A stretch of 64,000 nucleotides of DNA, from assembly GCF_003691585.1 (NCBI RefSeq), contig NZ_CP033169.1, positions 62,001 to 126,000 of the forward strand, read 5' to 3'. Shown here in pieces: positions 17,301 through 25,265 of the stretch. Each line of letters begins with the position of its first letter. Positions within the stretch are counted from its first letter, which is position 1. Both the position numbers and the translations under genes were made by a program. The notes under the pieces are model-generated. The model was not told where the DNA came from, ran no database searches, and saw only the letters and a list, made by a program, of their open reading frames with translations. The DNA is from Biomaibacter acetigenes. Its GTDB lineage: Bacteria > Bacillota > Thermosediminibacteria > Thermosediminibacterales > Tepidanaerobacteraceae.

Positions 17301-18506
17301 ACGACGAAGACCTATACCATAACTGTCAACCGTGCGAATCCGCCGGAAGGAGGCGGCGGGAATGCAAACAATGACTCCGACGGAGATGGGAGTGGTGACG
17401 CCGGCGGGGTTGAAAACGGCGATACCGGCAATGGAAAAAGTACAGATGCAGCCGGCAGTAATGGCCGCCATACAGCAATACCAAAAACCCTCCCGGTTAT
17501 AATACACGGCACCATTAACCCCTCAAATTTTTCCACGCTTCTAAGTGACGATAAAAAAGTTAAACTGAAATTCCCATCAGGTTTTATTTCGGCGCCCGCC
17601 GGGGCCTCTGTCCGGGTAACCGTAAGGGAGATTTCCGGAACTGATATGGAAAATATGCTCGAGACCGCCATTAAACCCGAAGGTTTCAAAGCTACAGGAA
17701 AAGCTCTGGAATTCACGGCTGAAACAATAGCTGCCGGACAGCACACACCCATAACCTCCTTTATCAAGCCCGTAACTTTAACCATTGAATTGAGCAGCGC
17801 AGACCTCAAGGGCGTTACATATTCTGAGAAAATGGGGCTATTCAGACTGGAACACGACGGTACCCTTACCTTCGCAGGCGGGAAAGTAATTGACAATAGT
17901 CTCACGGTGCAGATGTATGGTTTCAGCCGTTATATCCTGGGGGAAGTCAGCATCACCTTTAGAGACTTAAAAGGTCACTGGGCGAAGGATGATATTGAAT
18001 TAATGGCTGCAAAGCACGTGGTCAGGGGACTCCCCGGAGGAGACTTTCAGCCGGAGGGCAGGGTAACCAGAGCCCAGTTTGCCACCATGCTGGTACGGGC
18101 TATGGGCATACCTGCCGGAGGAGAAGCCCTGTCCTTCAGTGATGTCAAATCCGGCGATTGGCATTACGGCGAACTGCAGGCCGCAATAAAAGCGGGGATC
18201 ATCACCGGCTTTGAAGACGGGAGTTTCAGGCCCGACGCCCCCGTTACCCGGGAACAGGCGGCCGTGATGATGGTCCGTGCCCTCAGAGCCGGCGACAAAG
18301 CGGAAGAATTAAACGCAGATGAAATGGAAACAATCCTTTCAGACTTTACCGATAAGGAAAATATTAACAATTGGGCGAAAAATGATTTAGCCCTGGCCGT
18401 AAAGATGGGCACAGTCAGCGGGCAAACTCCCATTATTATGGCACCCCAGGCCGCCCTTAGCCGTGCCGAGGCGGCAGTCATGGTCTCCCGGTATTGGAGA
18501 AAATAG
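14340..18506 (+). CDS. S-layer-anchored surface protein: YVTN propeller, Ig-like domains, three SLH
   Basis: Secreted protein of 1388 residues. A signal peptide ends near residue 35 (GIAYAAPSYV). Residues about 40-400 are about nine beta-propeller blades with YVTN-like motifs (NKIYVAT, NRVYVAY, SRIYVANSG). Then come an SbsA-like Ig domain (ATTNENGTAIILTFSG), three or more Ig-like repeats (residues about 510-820), a Big_1-type domain, a cadherin-like beta sandwich (LKGFSLSRGSFKPEFDP) and a Gly/Asn/Asp-rich linker. The C-terminus has three SLH domains (DLKGHWAKDDIE, DVKSGDWHYGEL, INNWAKNDLALA) that bind cell-wall pyruvylated polymer. GGAGACGGGAG precedes the ATG. Likely a surface adhesin or S-layer-associated scaffold; the ligand is unknown. 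Confidence 0.93.
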   Translation: MERKRCAVKRFNFTYFFFTVLLSAWFIALAGIAYAAPSYVSLSSSPRDIAVNPDTNKIYVATGRDVTIVNGTDNSTASVAPVTAGYRNLAINRRTNKIYAASGENGVSVAVIDGDDGSFNMITNIGTAGSEPTAMAVNEAINRVYVAYQDENNNGSLAIIDGAAENVAASVYSSIAVGKTPCAIAVNQAASRIYVANSGSDSVSVIDAVYNNVITTISVGKNPLDIAINEKTNKIYVANYGIPGGYGTVTVIDGVQNKVINTINAGINPCSLAVNRETNRIYVANAGHNRSYTSSYVTCINGEKDSTTRINPQEILSPRSIMVNEDTNEIYVANYDKNVTIISGTTGSITVIPISSNLDTQRYIAFNPSSNKVYVAYDSGNNSYKLAIIDLPAFISATTNENGTAIILTFSGIMAEPSGKHGQFSATVNGEPRHFSAAALHPGDDARIDLTLEGTPISPGDTVTVTYRAGDIRDLAGRPLQSFTDEAVINKVVRFEIIVPSPVRAGIPFNITINAQEQGRAVYYNGTKTLAFSGPGISPGGYTPCYTNTVSFEKGYAQNISTTLFRAETAALVAADGGARGSAWITVEPADISCFEVTTQNVGREKAGKPFSVILKAKDAYGNLATGYTGIHSISWNWTASGSPNGTLPVKPADGSVMFTNGMAAVDGFMLTNAGEMPAITVTDESGHTGGASIMVEPGHASLFAITAPQTVTAGSEFAIQLITKDTYGNIAAGYRGTVHLTSTDSKAILPDVYTFTGSDGGVKDFKLTLKTAGTHTITATDTETEVLSATTHGITVSAGALDAQRSAVNAHPDSVPADGRTSSTVTVVLKDACDNPLKGHAVVLEQGGGASQIMPLLGISDTDGKVEFIVSSSRADTVTFTAVDITDHESAVGTARVVFTSTNANLKGFSLSRGSFKPEFDPRITEYTASVDNSVSSLTVTPIPEDINARVAINGIPVAGGQASQPIDLNVGSNTITVLVTAQDGVTTKTYTITVNRANPPEGGGGNANNDSDGDGSGDAGGVENGDTGNGKSTDAAGSNGRHTAIPKTLPVIIHGTINPSNFSTLLSDDKKVKLKFPSGFISAPAGASVRVTVREISGTDMENMLETAIKPEGFKATGKALEFTAETIAAGQHTPITSFIKPVTLTIELSSADLKGVTYSEKMGLFRLEHDGTLTFAGGKVIDNSLTVQMYGFSRYILGEVSITFRDLKGHWAKDDIELMAAKHVVRGLPGGDFQPEGRVTRAQFATMLVRAMGIPAGGEALSFSDVKSGDWHYGELQAAIKAGIITGFEDGSFRPDAPVTREQAAVMMVRALRAGDKAEELNADEMETILSDFTDKENINNWAKNDLALAVKMGTVSGQTPIIMAPQAALSRAEAAVMVSRYWRK

Positions 18507-18538
18507 GACAAAGTTAAATTAATTATGGAGGGGTCAAA

Positions 18539-19117
18539 ATGTATTATAAAAAGATGGTAGGTAAAAAGTGTTACCTATCACCCATTAACCCGGAAAATTA
18601 TGAGGTTTATACAAAATGGGTAAATGACATGGAAGTAGCGGTAGGGATGTTGTTTTCAACAAGTTTGCTCACTCCTATGGCGGAAAAACAGATTTTAGAA
18701 AGGTTGGCCAGGCAAGAATATAATTTCGCAATTATAGATCTGGAAAAGGATGAAGTTATAGGAAATGTGGGTTTTCCCATGATTGACCACTTAAATGGCG
18801 TAGGAGAAATGGGCATTTTTATCGGTAATAAGGATTACTGGGGAAAAGGATATGGTGTCGAGGCTATAAGACTGTTGCTGGACTTTGGATTTAATATTTT
18901 AAATCTACATAATATTTTTTTAAAAGTATATTCTTATAATAAACCCGCAATCAATTGTTATAAAAAAGCGGGTTTTAAGGAAGCGGGGAGAATAAGAGGA
19001 GCCAAAAAGATAGCAGGTGAAAGATATGATGAGATCTATATGGATATACTCGCCGAAGAATATGAATCAATTTATATTAAAGAATTGGTAGAAAAGAAAA
19101 ATATGGCGCACAAGTAA
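18539..19117 (+). CDS. GNAT acetyltransferase
   Basis: RimJ/RimL-like N-acetyltransferase of 192 residues. The acetyl-CoA loop is seen in IGNKDYWGKGYGVEA and the C-terminal strand in SYNKPAINCYKKAGFKEAGR. GGAGGGG lies six bases before the ATG. Codon use is more A/T-rich than in the neighbours, which hints at later acquisition. The substrate could be a protein N-terminus or a small amine and cannot be told from sequence. Confidence 0.88.
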   Translation: MYYKKMVGKKCYLSPINPENYEVYTKWVNDMEVAVGMLFSTSLLTPMAEKQILERLARQEYNFAIIDLEKDEVIGNVGFPMIDHLNGVGEMGIFIGNKDYWGKGYGVEAIRLLLDFGFNILNLHNIFLKVYSYNKPAINCYKKAGFKEAGRIRGAKKIAGERYDEIYMDILAEEYESIYIKELVEKKNMAHK

Positions 19118-19179
19118 AGTTGAAAATTTTGTCCGATATACCCATGTAGATGCTGTATTTGGCCTCCACAGCGATGTGT

Positions 19180-19390
19180 TCTTCTCTCATAAATGATGAC
19201 ACCATCTGCTTCTTACAAAAAGCTCCCGGGGCCTTTTTCCGCCTGGGAGTCAGAAACGAGCAAAAAGGCATAGTACACCCCCGCCACAGCAGACTCTTTG
19301 ACATAGACGAAGATGCTCTGCCGTAGGTGCCGCCATGATGGCGAAGGTAGCGGCGACATTTTTGTCTGGGGGCAAGGCCCGGGGCTTTAA
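19180..19390 (+). pseudogene. Decayed 3' end of an M20 amidohydrolase
   Basis: One frame reads CFLQKAPGAFFRLGVRNEQ and continues GIVHPRHSRLFDIDEDALP to a stop at 19324; the next frame resumes VGAAMMAKVAATFLSGG. Together these match the C-terminal end of M20D amidohydrolases (hippurate/N-acyl-amino-acid hydrolase type), where FxxLG-R and HP-H-FDIDEDAL are conserved. The rest of the gene is absent. It is therefore a degraded remnant with at least one frameshift. Confidence 0.72.
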
Positions 19391-19414
19391 CTTTAGGCCG
19401 TCGCTAAAACAAAT

Positions 19415-19921
19415 TTAATTCCCCCCGCCGCCCCCGCCGGAGCCTCGGTTCCTGTGGTTTACTTTATACATATAATAAGCGATTACAAATATGGCTGCCG
19501 CCAGGATGGGCTCCACGCCGTTTATCTCGGCAGCTACATCCATTCCTATGACATCGCCCCCCAGCCGGCCGGAGGCTTTACCCGCGGAAAATATTACATT
19601 CACGTCAAATCCAATGGCGCTGCCGCCACATCGTCCCCGGACAATTCTATCCTGGGATTCCAAATGGATATCGTTTCCGTCCACCACACCTCCGATCCTT
19701 ACCGAAAGAAAATCAGTCCCCAGACGGCCTTCCACATCACGACCGATGATACCTCCTCCGATGCGGCCTTTTATAAATCCCTGATTTAATGAGTATTCCA
19801 GATTTATGTCACTGCCGAAAATAGCTCCGCCTATGCGCCCTGTGATGCTTCCATTGGCTACATTCGCATCTACATTATACCCTCCGATGACACCGCCGAT
19901 CCTTCCTCTTATAGTTCCCAT
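19415..19921 (-). CDS. RIGG-repeat protein with C-terminal membrane anchor
   Basis: Protein of 168 residues that I cannot assign to a named family. Residues 1-125 are six repeats of 21-24 residues with the pattern GRIGGxIxGxDV followed by a variable polar stretch. Such short Gly/Ile periodicity suggests a beta-solenoid. Residues about 130-150 (ILAAAIFVIAYYMYKV) form one membrane helix and the tail is Gly-rich (six Gly then Asn), so the protein is probably tail-anchored. No signal peptide is seen. AAGGAGAGG precedes the ATG. It stands alone, opposite to its neighbours. Confidence 0.75.
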   Translation of the reverse strand: MGTIRGRIGGVIGGYNVDANVANGSITGRIGGAIFGSDINLEYSLNQGFIKGRIGGGIIGRDVEGRLGTDFLSVRIGGVVDGNDIHLESQDRIVRGRCGGSAIGFDVNVIFSAGKASGRLGGDVIGMDVAAEINGVEPILAAAIFVIAYYMYKVNHRNRGSGGGGGGN

Positions 19922-20144
19922 AAACCTCTCCTTCTCGCTCTTTTATTGCCTGCGACGGTATTTCAATTATAACATTTATTTGCTTTACATAAAACACTTT
20001 TTCAATTCTTAACAGATTATTTCGGTCCGATGACTAGGAAATACATTTTTATATTTACAATTATATGGATGATGATATAATTTTATTTCTATAAAATTTT
20101 GAAACAGAAGCTGATTAGCGCCCTGTCAATATATTTTGATGCCC
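19922..20144. other. AT-rich intergenic gap
   Basis: No coding, RNA or repeat feature is recognised between the RIGG-repeat gene and the metG promoter, apart from the ribosome site of the minus-strand gene. Confidence 0.5.
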
Positions 20145-20173
20145 TTGACTTTTAGCTTTTTATATGATATAAA
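20145..20173 (+). promoter_or_regulatory. Promoter of the metG T-box leader
   Basis: TTGACT at 20145-20150 and TATAAA at 20168-20173 with a 17-bp spacer, just before the T-box RNA. Confidence 0.7.
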
Positions 20174-20179
20174 AAAGCT

Positions 20180-20455
20180 AAATCATTTAGAAAAAGACTG
20201 TGAAGGGAAGAGTAGGCGGAGGGATAGGCAAAAGAGAGCCGGGCGGGGTGAAAGCCGGCGCCGAAGACTCAGCCGAACATGGCCCCGGAGTCGAGCCGCT
20301 GAAGGAAAGTAGGCGGCGACGATTAAGGCCCGTTAAAAGCCTTCGGGTATCGGAGACATAAGATGCCTCCCGCACCTGGCAGAGGCCTTTTTAGGCGAAA
20401 TTGGGTGGTACCGCGAGAGTCCCTCGCCCCTTTATCGGGGCGGGGGTTTTTGGTT
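20180..20455 (+). ncRNA. T-box leader (tRNA-Met sensing) of metG
   Basis: The T-box core GGGTGGTACCGCGAGAG begins at 20403 and is followed by the terminator stem CCCTCGCCCC / CGGGGCGGGGG with T-run to about 20455. The Stem I string CGAAC-ATG-GCCCCGG puts the AUG specifier at 20279-20281, matching methionine and the metG gene downstream. Confidence 0.94.
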
Positions 20456-20585
20456 TTTTTAGAAGTAAGCGATATCCGACTACCGAGTCAAAAGGGTTGC
20501 ATGGGTAATTCTGTATCTTCTTAGGTTTTAAACCGTCCTTGAAATCTGCAGCCCAAAGAAAATAGACAAAAGGAGGAAACTTGAT

Positions 20586-22595
20586 ATGGACAAAAAGACC
20601 TTTTACATTACCACACCCATTTACTATCCCAGCGATAAACTGCACATAGGCCATTCCTACACCACGGTGGCGGCCGACGCCATGGCCCGGTTCAAGAGGC
20701 TCACGGGCTACGATGTGTTTTTCCTGACGGGCACCGATGAGCACGGTCAGAAGATCCAGCGCAAGGCCGAAGAACACGATAAGACCCCCAAGGAATATGT
20801 GGATGAGATAGTGGCATGGATAAAGGAACTCTGGAGGACCCTGGATGTATCCTATGACCACTTCATCCGCACCACCGACGACTACCATGTGAAGGCGGTG
20901 CAGAACATATTCCAGAAGCTCTACGATCAGGGTGATATATACAAAGGCGAGTATGAGGGCTGGTACTGCACCCCATGCGAAGCCTTTTTCACCGAGCACC
21001 AGCTGACAGATGGCAAATGCCCCGACTGCGGGCGGCCGGTGGAGCTCATCCGGGAGGAAGCATATTTCTTCAAGCTTTCAAAGTATCAGGATAAAATGAT
21101 AGAATACATCGAAACCCACCCGGATTTCATTCAGCCTCCCTCCCGGCGAAATGAGATGATAAACAACTTCCTGAAGCCCGGCCTGGAGGACCTGTGCGTT
21201 TCCAGGACCAGTTTTGACTGGGGAATTCCGGTACCTTTCGATGAAAAGCATGTGGTCTATGTCTGGATAGACGCTCTTTCCAACTACATTACCGCCCTGG
21301 GATATTCCCTGGACAATGATGAGCTCTACAAAAAATTCTGGCCGGCGGATGTGCACCTGGTGGGAAAAGAGATAGTGAGATTCCACACCATCATATGGCC
21401 CATTATGCTAATGGCGCTGGGGGTGCCTTTGCCCAAAAAAGTATTCGGCCACGGCTGGCTCATCCTGGAAGGCGGCAAGATGTCCAAATCCAAGGGCAAT
21501 GTGGTGGACCCCAAAGTCCTGGTGGACCTGTATGGAGTGGATGCGGTAAGATACTTCCTGCTTCGCGAGATCCCCTTCGGGGCCGATGGAGTCTTTTCCA
21601 ACAAGGCCCTGGTAGACAGAATAAATTTTGATTTAGCCAACGACCTTGGCAACCTGCTTTCCAGAACTACCACTATGATCGAGAAATATTGCGGCGGTAA
21701 AATTCCCACTCCGGGTGCTGTAGAAGAAACCGATAATGATTTAAAGTCCATGGCCGAGGCCCTCCCGGAAAAGGTGGAAAAACTCATGGACGGTCTGGAA
21801 TTTTCCGGGGCTCTGCAGGAAATATGGAGATTCATAGGAAGGGCTAACAAATACATCGACGAGACCATGCCCTGGAGTCTGGCCAAAGACCCTGCAAAAA
21901 GGGAACGCCTTTCTACGGTGCTCTATAACCTGGCAGAAGCTCTGCGCATAATATCGGTGCATATTTCTCCCTTTATGCCCAATACCCCGGCTAAAATAAG
22001 GGAGCAACTGGGCATTGCCGATGAAAATCTCACCACCTGGGAAAGCGTGAAGGCCTGGGGCAAATTACCGGCGGGCCTTACCGTATCAAGGAAGGAGATC
22101 ATATTCCCCAGGATTGAAGAGCCTGCCGTACCCGACAGTGAAAGTGATGCTAATGCTGCCTCTGTAGCAGGTAATACCGAAATACAAAAGTCCGCCGAAG
22201 ATAAGGAGACCAGGAAAGACAAAAATAAGGCAGAAAAAGCAGCAGGCGAAGCACAGCAGGAAGAAGGCGCAAACCTCATCTCCATAGATGATTTTGCAAA
22301 AGTTCAGCTTCGGGTAGCGGAAGTGCTGGAAGCCGAAAAGGTCCAGGGAGCTGACAAACTCCTGAAGCTTCAGATAAAGTTAGGTGAAGAAAAACGGCAG
22401 ATAGTGGCGGGCATCGCCAAGTACTATACACCGGAACAGCTCATAGGTAAAAAGATAGTGGTGGTGGCCAACTTGAAGCCCGCCAGACTTCGCGGCATCG
22501 AGTCCCAGGGCATGCTACTGGCGGCTTCCAATACCGAAAAATTGGCACTCCTTACAGTAGACAAAGATATAGAATCCGGGGCAAAAATAAAATAA
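20586..22595 (+). CDS. metG: Methionyl-tRNA synthetase with C-terminal tRNA-binding domain
   Basis: Class I synthetase of 669 residues that charges tRNA-Met. HIGH appears as HIGHSYTTVAADAMARF and KMSKS as GGKMSKSKGNVVDP. The inserted zinc knuckle is CTPCEAFFTEHQ with CPDCG. Residues about 565-669 are an EMAP/Trbp111-type OB fold (DFAKVQLRVAEVLEAE ... GMLLAAS) joined by a charged, Ala/Lys-rich linker. GGAGGAAACTTGAT precedes the ATG. It is controlled by the Met T-box upstream. The next core genes, tatD and yabE, follow after a short permease insertion. Confidence 0.98.
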   Translation: MDKKTFYITTPIYYPSDKLHIGHSYTTVAADAMARFKRLTGYDVFFLTGTDEHGQKIQRKAEEHDKTPKEYVDEIVAWIKELWRTLDVSYDHFIRTTDDYHVKAVQNIFQKLYDQGDIYKGEYEGWYCTPCEAFFTEHQLTDGKCPDCGRPVELIREEAYFFKLSKYQDKMIEYIETHPDFIQPPSRRNEMINNFLKPGLEDLCVSRTSFDWGIPVPFDEKHVVYVWIDALSNYITALGYSLDNDELYKKFWPADVHLVGKEIVRFHTIIWPIMLMALGVPLPKKVFGHGWLILEGGKMSKSKGNVVDPKVLVDLYGVDAVRYFLLREIPFGADGVFSNKALVDRINFDLANDLGNLLSRTTTMIEKYCGGKIPTPGAVEETDNDLKSMAEALPEKVEKLMDGLEFSGALQEIWRFIGRANKYIDETMPWSLAKDPAKRERLSTVLYNLAEALRIISVHISPFMPNTPAKIREQLGIADENLTTWESVKAWGKLPAGLTVSRKEIIFPRIEEPAVPDSESDANAASVAGNTEIQKSAEDKETRKDKNKAEKAAGEAQQEEGANLISIDDFAKVQLRVAEVLEAEKVQGADKLLKLQIKLGEEKRQIVAGIAKYYTPEQLIGKKIVVVANLKPARLRGIESQGMLLAASNTEKLALLTVDKDIESGAKIK

Positions 22596-22611
22596 TCAAT
22601 TTATAGATTAT

Positions 22612-22642
22612 AAACCGGTGATTTTAATGTTCACCGGTTTTT
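22612..22642 (+). terminator. metG terminator
   Basis: Stem AAACCGGTGA / TTCACCGGTTT with an eight-base T-run, 17 bp after the metG stop. Confidence 0.9.
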
Positions 22643-22758
22643 TTTATTTCGTGCCCGGGAACGCATACTTGCTCTTGTATGATAAAAATAGCAAACTATA
22701 TATGAAACTTGTTTCGGGAGGTGATATGTATGGAGCTCCCGGAGCCATTGTCCGCATA

Positions 22759-23295
22759 TTATATATTTTCCTCAATATGCTTTCTATATATTTCAGATCT
22801 TTCTTCCGGTGAGATCAATTTTTCGATGATCACAGCCATAACAATAATGCCCACCAGGTCTACGGCCCATCGGGTAATGGCGAAAGCTGTTCCCAAAGAA
22901 CTCATTTCAAAAAGGACCTGGGGTATTTTCATGGTAGACCATGCTCCAAGGAATATCAGGATATTGGAAAACCCGGCACCTTTTTTCATCATAATGGCGG
23001 CCACAGGAAAAGCGCCGTACAAAGGCCCTGCTGCGGCGGAGCCCAGCAATATGCTAAGAAATATCCCCGTAATCCCTGATTTTTCTCCCATATACCTGAT
23101 GATAGTCTCCCTGGGGACCCACACATCAAAAAGACCCAGCAGCAAAAATATGGGAGGTATTACGCCGAGCATCTCTGAAAAATTCATGTAGGTGTTCTTG
23201 AAGATCAAAGTCCCGAGTTTCATATTATTCAACAAAATGATTATATCGGCTGTGATTATCAGTAAAAATAAAAAGTAAGGTTTTAATATCTTCAC
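22759..23295 (-). CDS. Half-size permease (DUF318/ArsP-like), second gene
   Basis: Membrane protein of 178 residues with four to five helices, resembling one half of the YraQ/ArsP (DUF318) permease family. The conserved block is LGSAAAGPLYGAFPVAAIMM, then KKGAGFSNILIFLGAW and KIPQ. Its start overlaps the stop of the preceding half by four bases (ATGA), so the two halves are made together and probably form a heteromeric permease. The transported substance is unknown; full-length relatives export organoarsenicals or are linked to metals. Controlled with padR upstream. Confidence 0.82.
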   Translation of the reverse strand: MKILKPYFLFLLIITADIIILLNNMKLGTLIFKNTYMNFSEMLGVIPPIFLLLGLFDVWVPRETIIRYMGEKSGITGIFLSILLGSAAAGPLYGAFPVAAIMMKKGAGFSNILIFLGAWSTMKIPQVLFEMSSLGTAFAITRWAVDLVGIIVMAVIIEKLISPEERSEIYRKHIEENI

Positions 23296-23780
23296 GATAC
23301 CACCATCCCTATGATAAATGCTACGATAAAGGAGAATATATAGGCAAATAAATTTCTCAAAACTGCTTCCTTTTTCCCGAAATACTTAATTTCCAGCGGC
23401 ATGGTTACAACGCCTACCATCATGAGAGTTGAAACGAAAACGGCTATCTGCATGATACCGGCACCCTTTTGCAAAAGAGAAGCGGCCAGGGGAAAGGCCA
23501 CAAAGCCGGGAATCAATGTAATGGCACCGATAATGGATGTGATTATCATCCCTATTATCCCGGTGTTGGCGCCGATGATTCGGGATATTATTTCGGGAGT
23601 TAGAATGGTCAGAGCAAGACCCACTAAGGCCAGAACCCCTGCAAAAGCCGGAAGGATGTTCATAAAGGACTTCCAGGATTTGATTAGAGCCATTTTGGTT
23701 TTTTTCTTATCTTTTATAAAGGATATTATTAAAAAGACAATTGAAATTAAATATAATACTATAGTAAACACTTTATCCAC
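23292..23780 (-). CDS. Half-size permease (DUF318/ArsP-like), first gene
   Basis: Membrane protein of 162 residues with the same core as its partner: GAITLIPGFVAFPLAASLLQ, then KGAGIMQIAVFVSTL and MPLEIKYFGKKEA. The shared G-AFP-AA-KGAG pattern shows that the two genes are the split halves of an internally duplicated permease. It lies 33 bp after padR on the same strand. The overlap with the second half is four bases. Substrate unknown. Confidence 0.82.
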   Translation of the reverse strand: MDKVFTIVLYLISIVFLIISFIKDKKKTKMALIKSWKSFMNILPAFAGVLALVGLALTILTPEIISRIIGANTGIIGMIITSIIGAITLIPGFVAFPLAASLLQKGAGIMQIAVFVSTLMMVGVVTMPLEIKYFGKKEAVLRNLFAYIFSFIVAFIIGMVVS

Positions 23781-23813
23781 CTTCTGTACAAAAAAATATT
23801 TAAAAAAGGGGAA

Positions 23814-24212
23814 TCAAGCCCCCTCGTCCATAAAATTTTTTTCATATCTTTCCAGAAAGATCTCCAGCCTTTTCATTTGCCTTTTTACATGAAATGCCCA
23901 TCCATGAATGGCTTCTTCCCCTTCCGGAGTTACGGTATAAAGCCTTTTGGCCGGGCCTGCCCCTTCAGTCTCCCATTGGGATTTAATCCAGCCTTCTTCT
24001 TCCATCCTTCTTAAATTTCTATAAACCATGGCAGGATCGGGACTTTCATCGCCGAATCCGAACTCGCTCAATTTTTCCATAAGCTCATAACCATGGGCCG
24101 GTTTTTCGTATAGGAGCAATAGCATACATGGTTGGACAAAGCGGTCCATCTTAAAGCCAGGGCACTGACATTCATGGCCGTGATGAAAATGCATATTTCC
24201 TCTACCGCACAT
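23814..24212 (-). CDS. PadR-family regulator with Cys/His-rich N-terminus
   Basis: Winged-helix repressor of 132 residues: HGYELMEKLSEFGFG, PDPAMVYRNLRRMEEEGWI and KRLYTVTPEGEEAI are PadR signatures. Residues 1-20 carry three Cys and four His (MCGRGNMHFHHGHECQCPGF), a possible metal or Fe-S site. It is first in an operon with the split permease, so it probably represses the operon until a ligand or metal binds. A palindrome of PadR-operator form lies 39 bp before its start. Confidence 0.88.
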   Translation of the reverse strand: MCGRGNMHFHHGHECQCPGFKMDRFVQPCMLLLLYEKPAHGYELMEKLSEFGFGDESPDPAMVYRNLRRMEEEGWIKSQWETEGAGPAKRLYTVTPEGEEAIHGWAFHVKRQMKRLEIFLERYEKNFMDEGA

Positions 24213-24250
24213 TTTACTACCTCCATGAATTTATTTACCATTATTCGAAT

Positions 24251-24271
24251 ATATATGACGTTGACATATAT
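24251..24271. promoter_or_regulatory. Probable PadR operator
   Basis: Inverted repeat ATATATG - ACGTTGA - CATATAT, upstream of padR. Spacing and ATG/CAT arms fit PadR-type operators; direct autoregulation is inferred. Confidence 0.5.
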
Positions 24272-24466
24272 CTGTTATTTATAATTTACCACTAAGGATT
24301 TATATTGTCAATGCATTTTTAAAAAATATTTTTCTGCATCGGAGAAAGTTTTGTAGATGTTGTATAATGAAAAAAGGGTATCCGTAAATAATAGCGAATA
24401 TAACTTACTATGAGCTATTAACGGTTAATAAAATCATCCTCAGCCACATACAAAGGAGGAGATATC

Positions 24467-25234
24467 ATGCTCATTGATGTCCATGCTCACCTGGATGATG
24501 AGGCCTTTGATGCCGACAGGGATGAAGTGATACAGAAGATAAAGGAAGCCGGCATGGTAGTAGTCAATGCCGGCTCCGATTTAAAAACCAGTGAGTTTTC
24601 GGTGGAAATGGCACAAAAATATGATTTTATCTATGTTTGTGTGGGTGTTCATCCCCACGAAGCAGCCAAGGCCCCTGAAGATTATCTTGAAACCTTAAGG
24701 CAAATGGCAAAATACGAAAAAGTAGTGGCCATGGGTGAAATCGGCCTGGACTACTACTACGATTTTTGCGACAAAGATACTCAGAAGAAAGTTTTCGCCG
24801 AGCAGCTGGCTCTCGCGAAGGAACTGGACCTTCCTGTGGTGGTCCACGACAGGGAGGCCCACCAGGATACACTAAAGATACTGCAAGAGTCCGGCGTAAA
24901 AAAAGGCCTGATGCACTGCTACTCCGGAAGCTACGAGCTGGCCGGGGAGTTCATGAAATTAGGGTTTTACTTTTCCTTCGGCGGCACTATCACTTTTAAA
25001 AACGCCAAAAGGCCAAAAGAAGTAGTGTCAAAACTGCCTCTTGATAAAATCCTGCTAGAGACCGATTGCCCTTATCTTACACCGGAACCCTATCGGGGCA
25101 AAAGAAACGACCCTACAAAGGTAGAAATCATAGCCCAGGCCCTGGCGAACCTTCGGGGGATCTCAAAAGAAGAAGTGGAAAACACCACCACAGCCAACGC
25201 CCAACGATTATTCAAGTTTGCAAAGCCGATATAG
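24467..25234 (+). CDS. tatD: TatD-family metal-dependent hydrolase
   Basis: TIM-barrel nuclease/deoxyribonuclease of 255 residues. Metal ligands are in LIDVHAHLDDEAFD, VVAMGEIGLDYYYDF, VVVHDREAHQDT, LMHCYSG and LLETDCPYLTPEP. GGAGGAGATATC precedes the ATG. Its place between metG and yabE/ksgA is the standard Bacillota order (yabD in B. subtilis). Confidence 0.97.
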   Translation: MLIDVHAHLDDEAFDADRDEVIQKIKEAGMVVVNAGSDLKTSEFSVEMAQKYDFIYVCVGVHPHEAAKAPEDYLETLRQMAKYEKVVAMGEIGLDYYYDFCDKDTQKKVFAEQLALAKELDLPVVVHDREAHQDTLKILQESGVKKGLMHCYSGSYELAGEFMKLGFYFSFGGTITFKNAKRPKEVVSKLPLDKILLETDCPYLTPEPYRGKRNDPTKVEIIAQALANLRGISKEEVENTTTANAQRLFKFAKPI

Positions 25235-25265
25235 GCTGCAAAGGTGTGAGTTCAAACCTTGTCCA

